A program made the position numbers and the translations under genes. From Acidimicrobiaceae bacterium (GTDB lineage: Bacteria > Actinomycetota > Acidimicrobiia > Acidimicrobiales > UBA8190): a stretch of DNA of 5,019 nucleotides. Location: contig DMNK01000041.1 of NCBI GenBank assembly GCA_003453695.1, forward strand, positions 15,013 to 20,031, written 5' to 3'. Below, piece by piece: positions 1 to 5,019 of the stretch. The first letter of the stretch is position 1. Each line of letters starts with the position of its first letter. Below the pieces are notes generated by a model that ran no database searches, was not told where the DNA came from, and saw nothing but the letters and a program-made list of their open reading frames with translations.

Positions 1-970
1 CGTCGTGGTTGCGGAGGAACAGCGCCCACTGGCAGTCCGCCGGGACCTGCGGCGTGTCGCTCAGGATGTCCACGATGGGGAAGCGGTCCTCCTGGCGGGC
101 GGCCATGAACATCCGGGGCATGAGCGGGAAGTGGAAGGCCATGTGGCACAGGTCGCCGTCTCCCAGGTAGGCCACGGCGTCCTCGGGCCACTGGTTGGCC
201 TCGGCCAGCAGCATGCGGTGCTCGAAATTGTCGTCGATGTGGCGCCTGAGGGTGCGCAGGAACTCGAAGGTCTCGGGCAGGTTCTCCCCGGTGGTGCCCT
301 CCCGGACGTACAGATAGGGCACGGCGTCGAGCCGCATGCCGTCGACGCCCATGTCCATCCAGTAGTCGACGACGTCGATGATCTCCCGCTGCACCGCCGG
401 GTTGTCGTAGTTGAGGCTCGGCTGATGCGAGTAGAAGCGGTGCCAGAAGTAGGCGTGTGCCACCGGGTCCCACGTCCAGTTGGACGACTCGAAGTCCTTG
501 AAGATCACCCGGGCGTCGCTGTAGCGCTCGGGCGTGTCGCTCCAGACGTAGTAGTCACGCCACGGCGACCCCGGTGCGGCGCGCCGGGCCCGTTGGAACC
601 ACGGGTGCTGGTCGGAGGTGTGGGCGAGCACGAGCTCGGTGATCACCTGCAGGCCCCGGCGGTGCGCCTCGCGCAGGAAGGTGCGAAAGTCGCGCAGGCT
701 CCCGTAGGCGGGATGGATGCGCCGGTAGTCGGCGATGTCGTAGCCGTCGTCGCGCAGCGGGGACGGGTAGAAGGGGAGCAGCCACAGGGCCGTGACCCCG
801 AGCTCCTGCAGGTAGTCGAGCCGGCTGACGAGCCCCCGGAAGTCGCCGTTCCCGTCGCCGTCAGAGTCCTTGAAGGCGCGCACGTGCAGCTCGTAGATGA
901 CGGCGTCCTTGTACCAGTGCGCCAGGTCGGGGCCGACCGCCGCTCGGGGCGCTACTTCGAGGAGGCTCAT
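1..970 (-). CDS. treS: Trehalose synthase (maltose alpha-D-glucosyltransferase), 3'-truncated by window edge
   Basis: TreS interconverts maltose and trehalose in the cytoplasm by intramolecular transglucosylation. It feeds maltose to the GlgE pathway or makes trehalose. The ATG at 970-968 opens a frame of 323 codons that stays open to the window edge. Residues 17-323 read as a GH13 TreS catalytic domain: [16 protein letters not shown] (about 18-33), [13 protein letters not shown] (35-47), [21 protein letters not shown] (about 62-82), [12 protein letters not shown] (118-129), [12 protein letters not shown] (210-221) and [11 protein letters not shown] (254-264). By family analogy the nucleophile is Asp215, the acid/base is Glu257 and the third catalytic Asp is Asp323, the last visible residue. 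Known TreS proteins are about 550-600 residues, or longer when fused to maltokinase, so roughly half or more is missing. Region I reads ELVLAH (112-117), with Ala116 where GH13 proteins normally have Asn. The start follows the glgE stop by 10 bp with a good ribosome site, so the two are probably one operon. Identity is near certain; a fused kinase cannot be judged. Confidence 0.95.
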   Translation of the reverse strand, partial: MSLLEVAPRAAVGPDLAHWYKDAVIYELHVRAFKDSDGDGNGDFRGLVSRLDYLQELGVTALWLLPFYPSPLRDDGYDIADYRRIHPAYGSLRDFRTFLREAHRRGLQVITELVLAHTSDQHPWFQRARRAAPGSPWRDYYVWSDTPERYSDARVIFKDFESSNWTWDPVAHAYFWHRFYSHQPSLNYDNPAVQREIIDVVDYWMDMGVDGMRLDAVPYLYVREGTTGENLPETFEFLRTLRRHIDDNFEHRMLLAEANQWPEDAVAYLGDGDLCHMAFHFPLMPRMFMAARQEDRFPIVDILSDTPQVPADCQWALFLRNHD

Positions 971-976
971 GGCGCG

Positions 977-982
977 CTCCTC
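977..982 (-). promoter_or_regulatory. Ribosome binding site of treS
   Basis: The minus strand reads TGAGGAG, six bases (CGCGCC) before the treS ATG. The first three bases, TGA, are the glgE stop codon, so the Shine-Dalgarno sequence overlaps the end of the upstream gene. This fits translational coupling of glgE and treS and fixes the treS start at 970. Confidence 0.75.
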
Positions 983-2930
983 ACCCCGTCTCCACCCGCA
1001 GGACATGGGCCGGGACGTCGACCGGGTCGAGCATGACGAAGTTGCGGCTCCCCTGCCACCGGAAGCGGGTGTCGGTGAGCTGGTCGTGCACGCTGTAGGG
1101 CTCGTCGGGCCCGATGCGCAAGGCGGTGAGGTCGAGCTCGAGCCAGCCCGACTGCCGGTAGTGGGGATCGAGGTTCACCACCACCACCATCCGGTTGGTG
1201 CCCCACACCCGGCTGTAGGCGATCAAGGCGTCGTTGTCGACCGAGCACACCTGCACGTTGCGGTCGTGCTGGAAGGCAGGATTCTCCTTGCGCACGGCGT
1301 TCAGGCGGGCCACGAACGGTGCCAGGCTGTGGCGCGCCTCGAGATCCCAGTGGCGGATCTCGTACTTCTCGGAGTTGCGGTACTCCTCGGAACCGCTCTG
1401 ACGCGGCTCGTGCTCCTGCAGCTCGAAGGCGGGCCCGTAGATCCCGTAGCTGGCCGCCATGGTGGCAGCGAGCACCAGGCGGGAAAGGAAGATGGGACGG
1501 CCGCCGCGCTGCAGGGCTTCGGTGAGGATGTCGGGGGTGTTGGGCCACAGGTTGGGCCGGAAGAATTCGGCCACGTCGCTACTGTGCAGCTCGTCCAGGT
1601 ACTGCTCGAGCTCCCATTTCGAGTTGCGCCAGGCGAAGTAGGTGTAGGACTGGCTGAAGCCGACCTTGGCCAAGCGGTACATGGGGGCGGGCCGCGTGAA
1701 GGCCTCCGACAGGAAAAGCACGTCGGGATCGGACGCCTTGACCTCGCCGATGAGCCATTCCCAGAAGCCGAGCGGCTTCGTGTGGGGGTTGTCGACCCGG
1801 AAGATGCGCACTCCCCGGCTCGTCCAGAAGCGGACCACGCCGAGCAGGGCCTCCCACAACGCCTTCCAGTCGTGGGTGTCGAAGTCGATGGGGTAGATGT
1901 CCTCGTAGCGCTTGGGAGGGTTCTCGGCGTAGCGGATGGTGCCGTCGGGCAAGTGGCGGAACCACTCCGGGTGCTCCTTCACCCAGGGGTGGTCGGGCGA
2001 GCACTGGAAGGCGAGGTCGATGGCCAGCTCGATGCCGTGGTCGCGGGCGGAAGCGAGCAGGTGGTCGAAGTCGTCCAGGGTGCCCAGCTCCGGGTGCACG
2101 GCGCAGTGCCCGCCCTCCTCGGCGCCGATGGCCCACGGGCTCCCCGGGTCACCCGGCCCTGCCGACGCCGCGCCGTTGCGTCCCTTTCTATTGGTGCGAC
2201 CGATGGGGTGCACGGGTGGCAGGTAGAGGACGTCGAAGCCCAGGCCCGCCACATAGGGCAGGCGGCGCTCCACGTCGGCGAAGGTGCCGTGACGGCCGCT
2301 CTCGGCCGCTGCCGAGCGGGGGAACATCTCGTACCAGGAGCTGAAGCGGGCCCGGGCCCGGTCGGCCACGACGGGCCAGGCCGCCGTGGTGAGCTGGGAC
2401 TCGGGGTCGACGGCGCGCCGGGCCAGCGCCCGCACAGAAGCAGCGGCGACCGCAACGAGGGCGTCGTTGCCGTCCCCGGCTGCGGCAGCGGCACGTAGTT
2501 GTTCGGCGTGCTCGGCCAGGCGGCGCTCGCCGGCGGCACGGATCCGGCGGGAGGCGGCGTCGAGGATCTCGGCGCCCACGAGCAGCTCCACCGACAGGTC
2601 CTGACCGGCACCGGCCTTGACCGCGGCGTCGCGCAGCCACGTGGCGTAGGGATCGATGGCGGCCCGGATGGCGAACCGGTAGCCGCCCTGGGCGGCCAGC
2701 TCGAAGGTTCCCCGCCACCGGTCGTTGCCCAGGAGGACCATGGGCGACGCCGACCAGCTGGAGCGGCCTTCTTGGCGCCAGCGCAGCTCGCACGCCAGCT
2801 CCTCGTGGCCGTCGCAGAAGATGTCCGCCTCGACCTCGACGACGTCGCCCACCTCGCGCTTGACCGGGAACCGCCCGCCTTCGACCTGCGGGCTGACCCG
2901 CTCGACCACGACCCGGGCCCTGCCCTTCAC
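981..2930 (-). CDS. glgE: Alpha-1,4-glucan:maltose-1-phosphate maltosyltransferase GlgE
   Basis: GlgE transfers maltosyl units from alpha-maltose-1-phosphate to the non-reducing end of alpha-1,4-glucans in the cytoplasm, releasing phosphate. The 649-residue length is close to known GlgE proteins (about 650-700). The N-terminal part (about 1-115) is the beta-rich domain, with [19 protein letters not shown] at 11-29. A helical, Ala-rich stretch follows at about 120-185. The GH13 barrel carries GlgE-specific blocks: [12 protein letters not shown] (195-206), [14 protein letters not shown] (231-244), [13 protein letters not shown] (263-275), [11 protein letters not shown] (307-317), [20 protein letters not shown] (328-347), [13 protein letters not shown] (374-386), [10 protein letters not shown] (405-414), [13 protein letters not shown] (424-436) and [14 protein letters not shown] (456-469). 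Catalytic residues by alignment with Streptomyces GlgE are Asp380 (nucleophile), Glu409 (acid/base) and Asp467. A C-terminal beta domain follows from about 555. The start is GTG; its ribosome site is unusually far away (see the separate entry), so an upstream non-canonical start is possible. Barrel and catalytic residues are intact. Confidence 0.96.
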   Translation of the reverse strand: MKGRARVVVERVSPQVEGGRFPVKREVGDVVEVEADIFCDGHEELACELRWRQEGRSSWSASPMVLLGNDRWRGTFELAAQGGYRFAIRAAIDPYATWLRDAAVKAGAGQDLSVELLVGAEILDAASRRIRAAGERRLAEHAEQLRAAAAAGDGNDALVAVAAASVRALARRAVDPESQLTTAAWPVVADRARARFSSWYEMFPRSAAAESGRHGTFADVERRLPYVAGLGFDVLYLPPVHPIGRTNRKGRNGAASAGPGDPGSPWAIGAEEGGHCAVHPELGTLDDFDHLLASARDHGIELAIDLAFQCSPDHPWVKEHPEWFRHLPDGTIRYAENPPKRYEDIYPIDFDTHDWKALWEALLGVVRFWTSRGVRIFRVDNPHTKPLGFWEWLIGEVKASDPDVLFLSEAFTRPAPMYRLAKVGFSQSYTYFAWRNSKWELEQYLDELHSSDVAEFFRPNLWPNTPDILTEALQRGGRPIFLSRLVLAATMAASYGIYGPAFELQEHEPRQSGSEEYRNSEKYEIRHWDLEARHSLAPFVARLNAVRKENPAFQHDRNVQVCSVDNDALIAYSRVWGTNRMVVVVNLDPHYRQSGWLELDLTALRIGPDEPYSVHDQLTDTRFRWQGSRNFVMLDPVDVPAHVLRVETG

Positions 2931-2948
2931 GCTGTCGAGCGTCGCCTT

Positions 2949-2960
2949 ACCTCCCTCCTC
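2949..2960 (-). promoter_or_regulatory. Strong purine-rich ribosome binding site upstream of glgE, oddly spaced
   Basis: The minus strand reads GAGGAGGGAGGT, a near-ideal anti-16S match. Eighteen bases separate its end from the GTG at 2930, against the usual 5-10. In the same frame an ACG codon lies at 2942-2940, six bases after GGAGGT, and no ATG, GTG or TTG lies between. Either GTG is used with long spacing, or translation starts at ACG and adds four residues, or the site contains a variant of an ATG. The glgE reading frame itself is not in doubt. Confidence 0.6.
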
Positions 2961-3003
2961 GGTCCCACGGTCACCCGTGAGGGCTCGGCGCGCCGTCGGT
3001 CAT

Positions 3004-3024
3004 CGCACGCCCGTTGGGCGCGCG
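3004..3024 (-). repeat. Inverted repeat, predicted 9-bp RNA hairpin upstream of glgE
   Basis: Read as minus-strand RNA, CGCGCGCCC and GGGCGUGCG flank an AAC loop and pair over nine positions, one of them a G·U wobble. On the opposite strand the same position is an A·C mismatch, so the hairpin is better formed in RNA transcribed in the glgE direction. No U-tract follows, so it is not a classical intrinsic terminator. It lies about 75 bases upstream of the glgE start. GC-rich DNA forms such stems by chance fairly often. Confidence 0.45.
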
Positions 3025-3095
3025 CAGTGAAACCCGCGCCGTGTGTTCGAGATACCCACGCCGCGTACCCGGTACACGAGCGCCGCCGCGCCCAC

Positions 3096-3173
3096 GGCCC
3101 CGAGAAGGGCCCGACAGGGGTCGCCGTCGTCCTGTCGGCGCCGGGGGGCGGGGCCCGCCGGTCCGAGAGGACC
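3096..3173 (-). repeat. Cluster of four adjacent inverted repeats
   Basis: Four dyads sit almost end to end. At 3096-3111 GGCCC and GGGCC flank six bases; the minus RNA gains a U·G pair, giving a 6-bp stem with a UCUC loop. At 3111-3138 CCGACAGG and CCTGTCGG form a perfect 8-bp stem with a 12-base loop. At 3147-3159 GGCGGG and CCCGCC flank one base. At 3160-3173 GGTCC and GGACC flank a tetraloop (UCUC in the minus RNA, GAGA on plus). They could be a structured leader, transcript-end stems or protein-binding sites. None is followed by a T-tract. The 8-bp repeat is the strongest element. Confidence 0.45.
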
Positions 3174-3192
3174 CTCGTCAGGCGGTGTGGGT

Positions 3193-3219
3193 CCCCGCTC
3201 CCGCTCCCCGCCGCGGCCC
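3193..3219 (-). other. Possible G-quadruplex motif on the glgE-sense strand
   Basis: The minus strand carries four G-tracts of 3, 4, 3 and 4 bases (complement of 3217-3219, 3206-3209, 3200-3202 and 3193-3196) separated by loops of 7, 3 and 3. This satisfies the usual G3+N1-7 pattern. The tracts lie on the sense strand upstream of glgE, so both the DNA and a leader RNA could fold. In DNA this GC-rich the motif can arise by chance. Confidence 0.3.
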
Positions 3220-3228
3220 GGCCGGGAC

Positions 3229-3297
3229 CTACGCCCGCCGGCGCAGCCGCCCCATGGGGACACAATTGTCCGTCGCCATCGTGTCCGTGTCCGTCAT
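3229..3297 (-). CDS. Doubtful 22-codon ORF after the permease gene
   Basis: An ATG at 3297-3295, 14 bases after the permease stop, opens 22 codons ending in TAG. The peptide begins MTDTDTMATD and ends NCVPMGRLRRRA: acidic and Thr-rich at the front, one Cys, and a basic Arg-rich tail. Nineteen of the 21 codons after the start end in G or C, in line with real genes here. Against it, no Shine-Dalgarno sequence precedes the ATG, the first codons come from a short ACGGAC/ACGGACACG repeat, and I recognise no family. It could be a leader peptide, a small protein or chance. An internal ATG at codon 7 is an alternative start. Confidence 0.2.
   Translation of the reverse strand: MTDTDTMATDNCVPMGRLRRRA
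3250..3292. repeat. Palindromes and GTGTCC/GGACAC repeats downstream of the permease gene
   Basis: CCCCATGGGG at 3250-3259 is a perfect 10-bp palindrome, and ACAATTGT at 3262-3269 a perfect 8-bp one. GGACAC at 3258-3263 is the inverse of two tandem GTGTCC copies at 3281-3292. This dense symmetry in about 40 bp could be an operator or a stem at the end of the permease transcript. The AATT core is notable in such GC-rich surroundings. It overlaps the doubtful 22-codon ORF. No regulator family can be named from it. Confidence 0.35.
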
Positions 3298-3311
3298 GCC
3301 GGACCGGTGAA

Positions 3312-4703
3312 TCAGCGCTGCCCGAAGATGCGGCGGGCTGCTCCCCCCACGGTGGTGCCCCGTGACAGTGAGTCGATCGTCACGGCGAACAGCAGCACGA
3401 ACCCGGTGACGATGAACTCCCACTGCACGGCCAGGCCGAGCAGGTACATACCGTTGTAGATGCCGCCGATCACCAGGCCACCCACCACGCCGTGGGACAT
3501 CTTCCCCCTGCCTCCGAAGAGCGAGGTGCCGCCGATCACCGCCGCGGCCACGGCGTACAGCACGTACTGGCCTCCGGGAAAGTTGTTGGACATGCCGCCG
3601 ATCAACGAGGCGTACAGCACTCCTCCGATCGCGGCGGTGAGCAGGCACAGGGCGAAGGCCCACGTCCGCACCATGGTCACGTTGATGCCCGCGCGTCGCG
3701 CTGCCTCCGGGTTGCCGCCGATGGCGTACATGTACCGCCCGTAGCGGGTGCGCTGCAGCAGGAAGGTCCACGCCCCGAGCACGCCGAAGACGATGAAGAT
3801 GACCCACGGGACCCCTTCGAGCGTCCCCACGGCGGCGCGGTTCAGGTTGCAGATGGCCACCACCGTCACACCGACGGCGGCCATACCGGCGATCTTGATC
3901 ATGGTCAGGCTGACGGGAGGTGCCACCAACCCGCTCCTGCGCCGCCTCGTGTCGCGGAAGAACAGGCTGAGGCTGAGCAGTCCCACCACCACGATCATCA
4001 CGACCCAACCCACCTCGGGGCTCACGGTGCCCCACATCAGATCGTGCAGCGCCCGCAAGTTGACCGACAAGCCGTTCAGGCTCGGGTACCCCGAGAAGGG
4101 CCCGAAGGCGAGGACGATGAGCATGACCCCGTTGCCGATCAGCAGGCCGGCCAGGGTGACGATGAACGAGGGCAGTCGGAGCCTGGTCACGAGGGTTCCC
4201 TGGACCGCGCCCACCAGGGCGATCGCCAGCAGGGCGACGATGATGGCCGGGACCCAGGGCCAGTTGGTCGTGCGCGGCTGGACCAGCTGGACCGCGATCA
4301 CGCCTCCCACCGCGCCCCAGTAGCCGATGGAGAGATCGATCTCCCCCAACAGAAGGGCAAAGATCTCTGCCATGCCCAGCACCATGAACACGGCACTCTG
4401 CTGGAAGAGGTTCACGATGTTGCCGGCGGTGAGAAAGACGTGATTGGGACTGATGACTTCGAAGACGACGACGATGATGACGAGGGCGAGGATCACGGGG
4501 AGCATCCCGCTCTCCCCGCTTCGAATGCGGAGCCACCATGCCTGCATGTACTCCCGCAGCGACTGGGCCATGATCTCCGGGGGCACGAGCGGAACGGCGG
4601 CCTCCGGAGCGGCCGTCAGGTCGACGGGCGCCTCGACAGAGGGACCGGCCTCGGCGGACGGGGGTGTCACGACCGCACTGGGATCGGGGTCAGTCCTGGC
4701 CAT
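3312..4703 (-). CDS. Sugar ABC transporter permease, XylH/RbsC (monosaccharide) family
   Basis: This inner-membrane permease forms the channel of an ATP-driven sugar importer of the CUT2 type (xylose, ribose, galactose and similar). It is 463 residues long. The first 60 or so are Ala/Pro-rich and hydrophilic, then SLREYMQAWWLRIRSGESG (48-66) leads into the first membrane helix. About ten to twelve hydrophobic segments follow, near 67-83, 104-120, 127-142, 150-168, 178-200, 231-249, 268-285, 297-316, 347-368, 380-395, 405-425 and 429-446. Family marks are GEIDLSIG (120-127), the coupling-helix block GGNPEAARRAGI (329-340) that contacts the ATPase, and AAVIGGTSLFGGRGKMSHG (387-405). The ATG overlaps the ATPase gene by 14 bp, and AAGGGG (4718-4713) lies nine bases upstream, which supports this start. 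Annotated homologues are often called XylH, but motifs do not reveal the substrate. No binding-protein gene is in the window; it may lie upstream of the ATPase. Confidence 0.93.
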   Translation of the reverse strand: MARTDPDPSAVVTPPSAEAGPSVEAPVDLTAAPEAAVPLVPPEIMAQSLREYMQAWWLRIRSGESGMLPVILALVIIVVVFEVISPNHVFLTAGNIVNLFQQSAVFMVLGMAEIFALLLGEIDLSIGYWGAVGGVIAVQLVQPRTTNWPWVPAIIVALLAIALVGAVQGTLVTRLRLPSFIVTLAGLLIGNGVMLIVLAFGPFSGYPSLNGLSVNLRALHDLMWGTVSPEVGWVVMIVVVGLLSLSLFFRDTRRRRSGLVAPPVSLTMIKIAGMAAVGVTVVAICNLNRAAVGTLEGVPWVIFIVFGVLGAWTFLLQRTRYGRYMYAIGGNPEAARRAGINVTMVRTWAFALCLLTAAIGGVLYASLIGGMSNNFPGGQYVLYAVAAAVIGGTSLFGGRGKMSHGVVGGLVIGGIYNGMYLLGLAVQWEFIVTGFVLLFAVTIDSLSRGTTVGGAARRIFGQR

Positions 4704-5019
4704 CGCCGACGACCCCTTGGCCCGAGCCCAGCGACGCCGGAGACAGTCCCAACCCCCCGGTCGTCATGTACTCCACGACCTTCTGGCGATCCAATTCTGA
4801 AGCCGGGGCCTGCAACGCCATCCGTCCCAGGTACAGCACGGCGATCCGGTCGGCCACCGCGAAGACGTCGATGAGGTTGTGCGAGACGATCAGTACCGCC
4901 AGGCCGTGGTCCCGCAGGCGGCGGATCAGCTCGAGCACCTGGGTGGTCTGGGTCACGCCGAGCGCTGCCGTGGGCTCGTCCATGATGACAACCTTCGAGT
5001 TCCACATCACCGCCTTGGC
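4690..5019 (-). CDS. Sugar ABC transporter ATP-binding protein, C-terminal part (5' end outside window)
   Basis: This is the cytoplasmic ATPase that powers the neighbouring permease. The frame is open from the window edge, so the 109 residues seen are only the C-terminal part. The GTG and ATG codons near 5010-5005 are internal and not starts. Visible motifs are Walker B plus catalytic Glu, VVIMDEP (Asp14, Glu15 of the visible part), the D-loop region TAALGV (17-22) and the switch His in VLIVSHN (His47). The P-loop, Q-loop and LSGGQ signature lie outside. The DEPTAALGV wording and the short tail after the switch suggest a single-domain FrcA-like ATPase rather than a two-domain XylG/RbsA type, but this cannot be settled here. 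Its last codons overlap the permease start by 14 bp, which indicates coupled translation. Confidence 0.92.
   Translation of the reverse strand, partial: AKAVMWNSKVVIMDEPTAALGVTQTTQVLELIRRLRDHGLAVLIVSHNLIDVFAVADRIAVLYLGRMALQAPASELDRQKVVEYMTTGGLGLSPASLGSGQGVVGDGQD
4713..4718 (-). promoter_or_regulatory. Ribosome binding site of the permease gene, inside the ATPase gene
   Basis: The minus strand reads AAGGGG nine bases before the permease ATG (4703-4701). It sits within the final codons of the ATPase gene, as expected for overlapping genes, and favours this ATG over the internal Met45. Confidence 0.5.

Larger units (their letters stand above)
2931..3311. other. Intergenic region between permease stop and glgE start, no convincing large gene
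   Basis: This 381-bp gap separates the permease gene from glgE. Frames of 87-112 codons exist on the minus strand, but their products are Arg/Pro/Gly/Ala-rich, match no family I know and overlap one another in different frames, as expected of non-coding high-GC DNA. The gap does hold several inverted repeats, a G-rich four-tract motif, palindromes near the permease end and a 22-codon ORF, listed separately. I found no clear -35/-10 pair for glgE and no hairpin followed by a T-tract. Whether glgE has its own promoter or is read through from the ABC genes is therefore open. No tRNA-like cloverleaf is present. Confidence 0.7.

Noticed and set aside
5..1036. Plus-strand frame of 343 codons opposite treS
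   Set aside because: The opposite strand encodes TreS with all GH13 motifs. The plus frame is a compositional shadow.
897..2498. Long plus-strand frame of 533 codons opposite glgE
   Set aside because: It is antisense to an unmistakable GlgE. The product is Val/Gly/His-rich with no recognisable motif, typical of the mirror frame of a high-GC gene.
3044..3060. TTCGAGA resembling a tRNA T-loop
   Set aside because: The flanking bases do not form the T-stem, and no acceptor or anticodon arms could be found on either strand.
3065..3075. GTACCCGGTAC short palindrome as a possible operator
   Set aside because: An isolated 5-bp half-site palindrome is too short to support without recurrence elsewhere.
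3160..3173. Hairpin as an intrinsic terminator for the transporter genes
   Set aside because: The stem is only 5 bp and no T-tract follows on the minus strand.
2927..3265. Minus-strand frame of 112 codons ending in a GTGA overlap with the glgE GTG, and an 87-codon frame at 3000-3263
   Set aside because: The GTGA overlap would suit translational coupling and could excuse the distant ribosome site. But the products are Arg/Pro/Gly-rich, the first uses many unfavoured codons (AGG, CGA, GGA, ACA, TCA), no good ribosome site precedes either start, and no family is recognisable. They also conflict with each other.
4459..4490. GAC/GAT-type triplet repeat on the plus strand
   Set aside because: It is the complement of GTC/ATC codons for a Val/Ile-rich membrane helix of the permease and not an independent microsatellite.
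3492..4874. Plus-strand frame of 460 codons, rich in His, Asp and Gly, opposite the permease
   Set aside because: It is the complement of hydrophobic Val/Ile/Leu codons of the permease helices and has no domain signal.

Overview
The window is high-GC DNA in which every gene I can support lies on the minus strand, so transcription reads from high to low coordinates. Strong G/C third positions, long antisense shadow frames and a glgE-treS pair point to an actinobacterium. An uncultured or little-studied lineage is possible, but nothing in the sequence fixes the genus.

In transcription order the layout has four parts. (1) 5019-4690: the C-terminal end of a sugar ABC transporter ATPase whose N-terminal part lies outside the window. 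(2) 4703-3312: a complete XylH/RbsC-type sugar permease that overlaps the ATPase gene by 14 bp, so the two form a tightly coupled unit. (3) 3311-2931: a gap of about 380 bp with no convincing large gene. It is rich in dyad symmetries and predicted hairpins, carries one G-quadruplex-type motif and holds a doubtful 22-codon ORF. (4) 2930-981: a complete GlgE (maltose-1-phosphate maltosyltransferase). It is followed 10 bp later by treS (trehalose synthase) at 970-1, which runs out of the window just after the third catalytic residue of its GH13 domain.

GlgE and TreS are two of the enzymes of the GlgE pathway: TreS makes maltose from trehalose, a maltokinase (Pep2/Mak) phosphorylates it, GlgE polymerises maltose-1-phosphate into alpha-1,4-glucan, and GlgB branches the product. 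The kinase and the branching enzyme are not in this window. They may follow treS, or the kinase may be fused to the unseen TreS C-terminus. The ABC genes look like a monosaccharide importer. Its substrate cannot be read from the permease, and its functional link to glgE-treS is only one of position and orientation.

Most of the window is recognisable metabolism. The points worth a second look are an Asn-to-Ala change in conserved region I of TreS, an unusual start arrangement for glgE, and the structured glgE upstream region. I see no phage, insertion sequence, CRISPR array, tRNA or rRNA.
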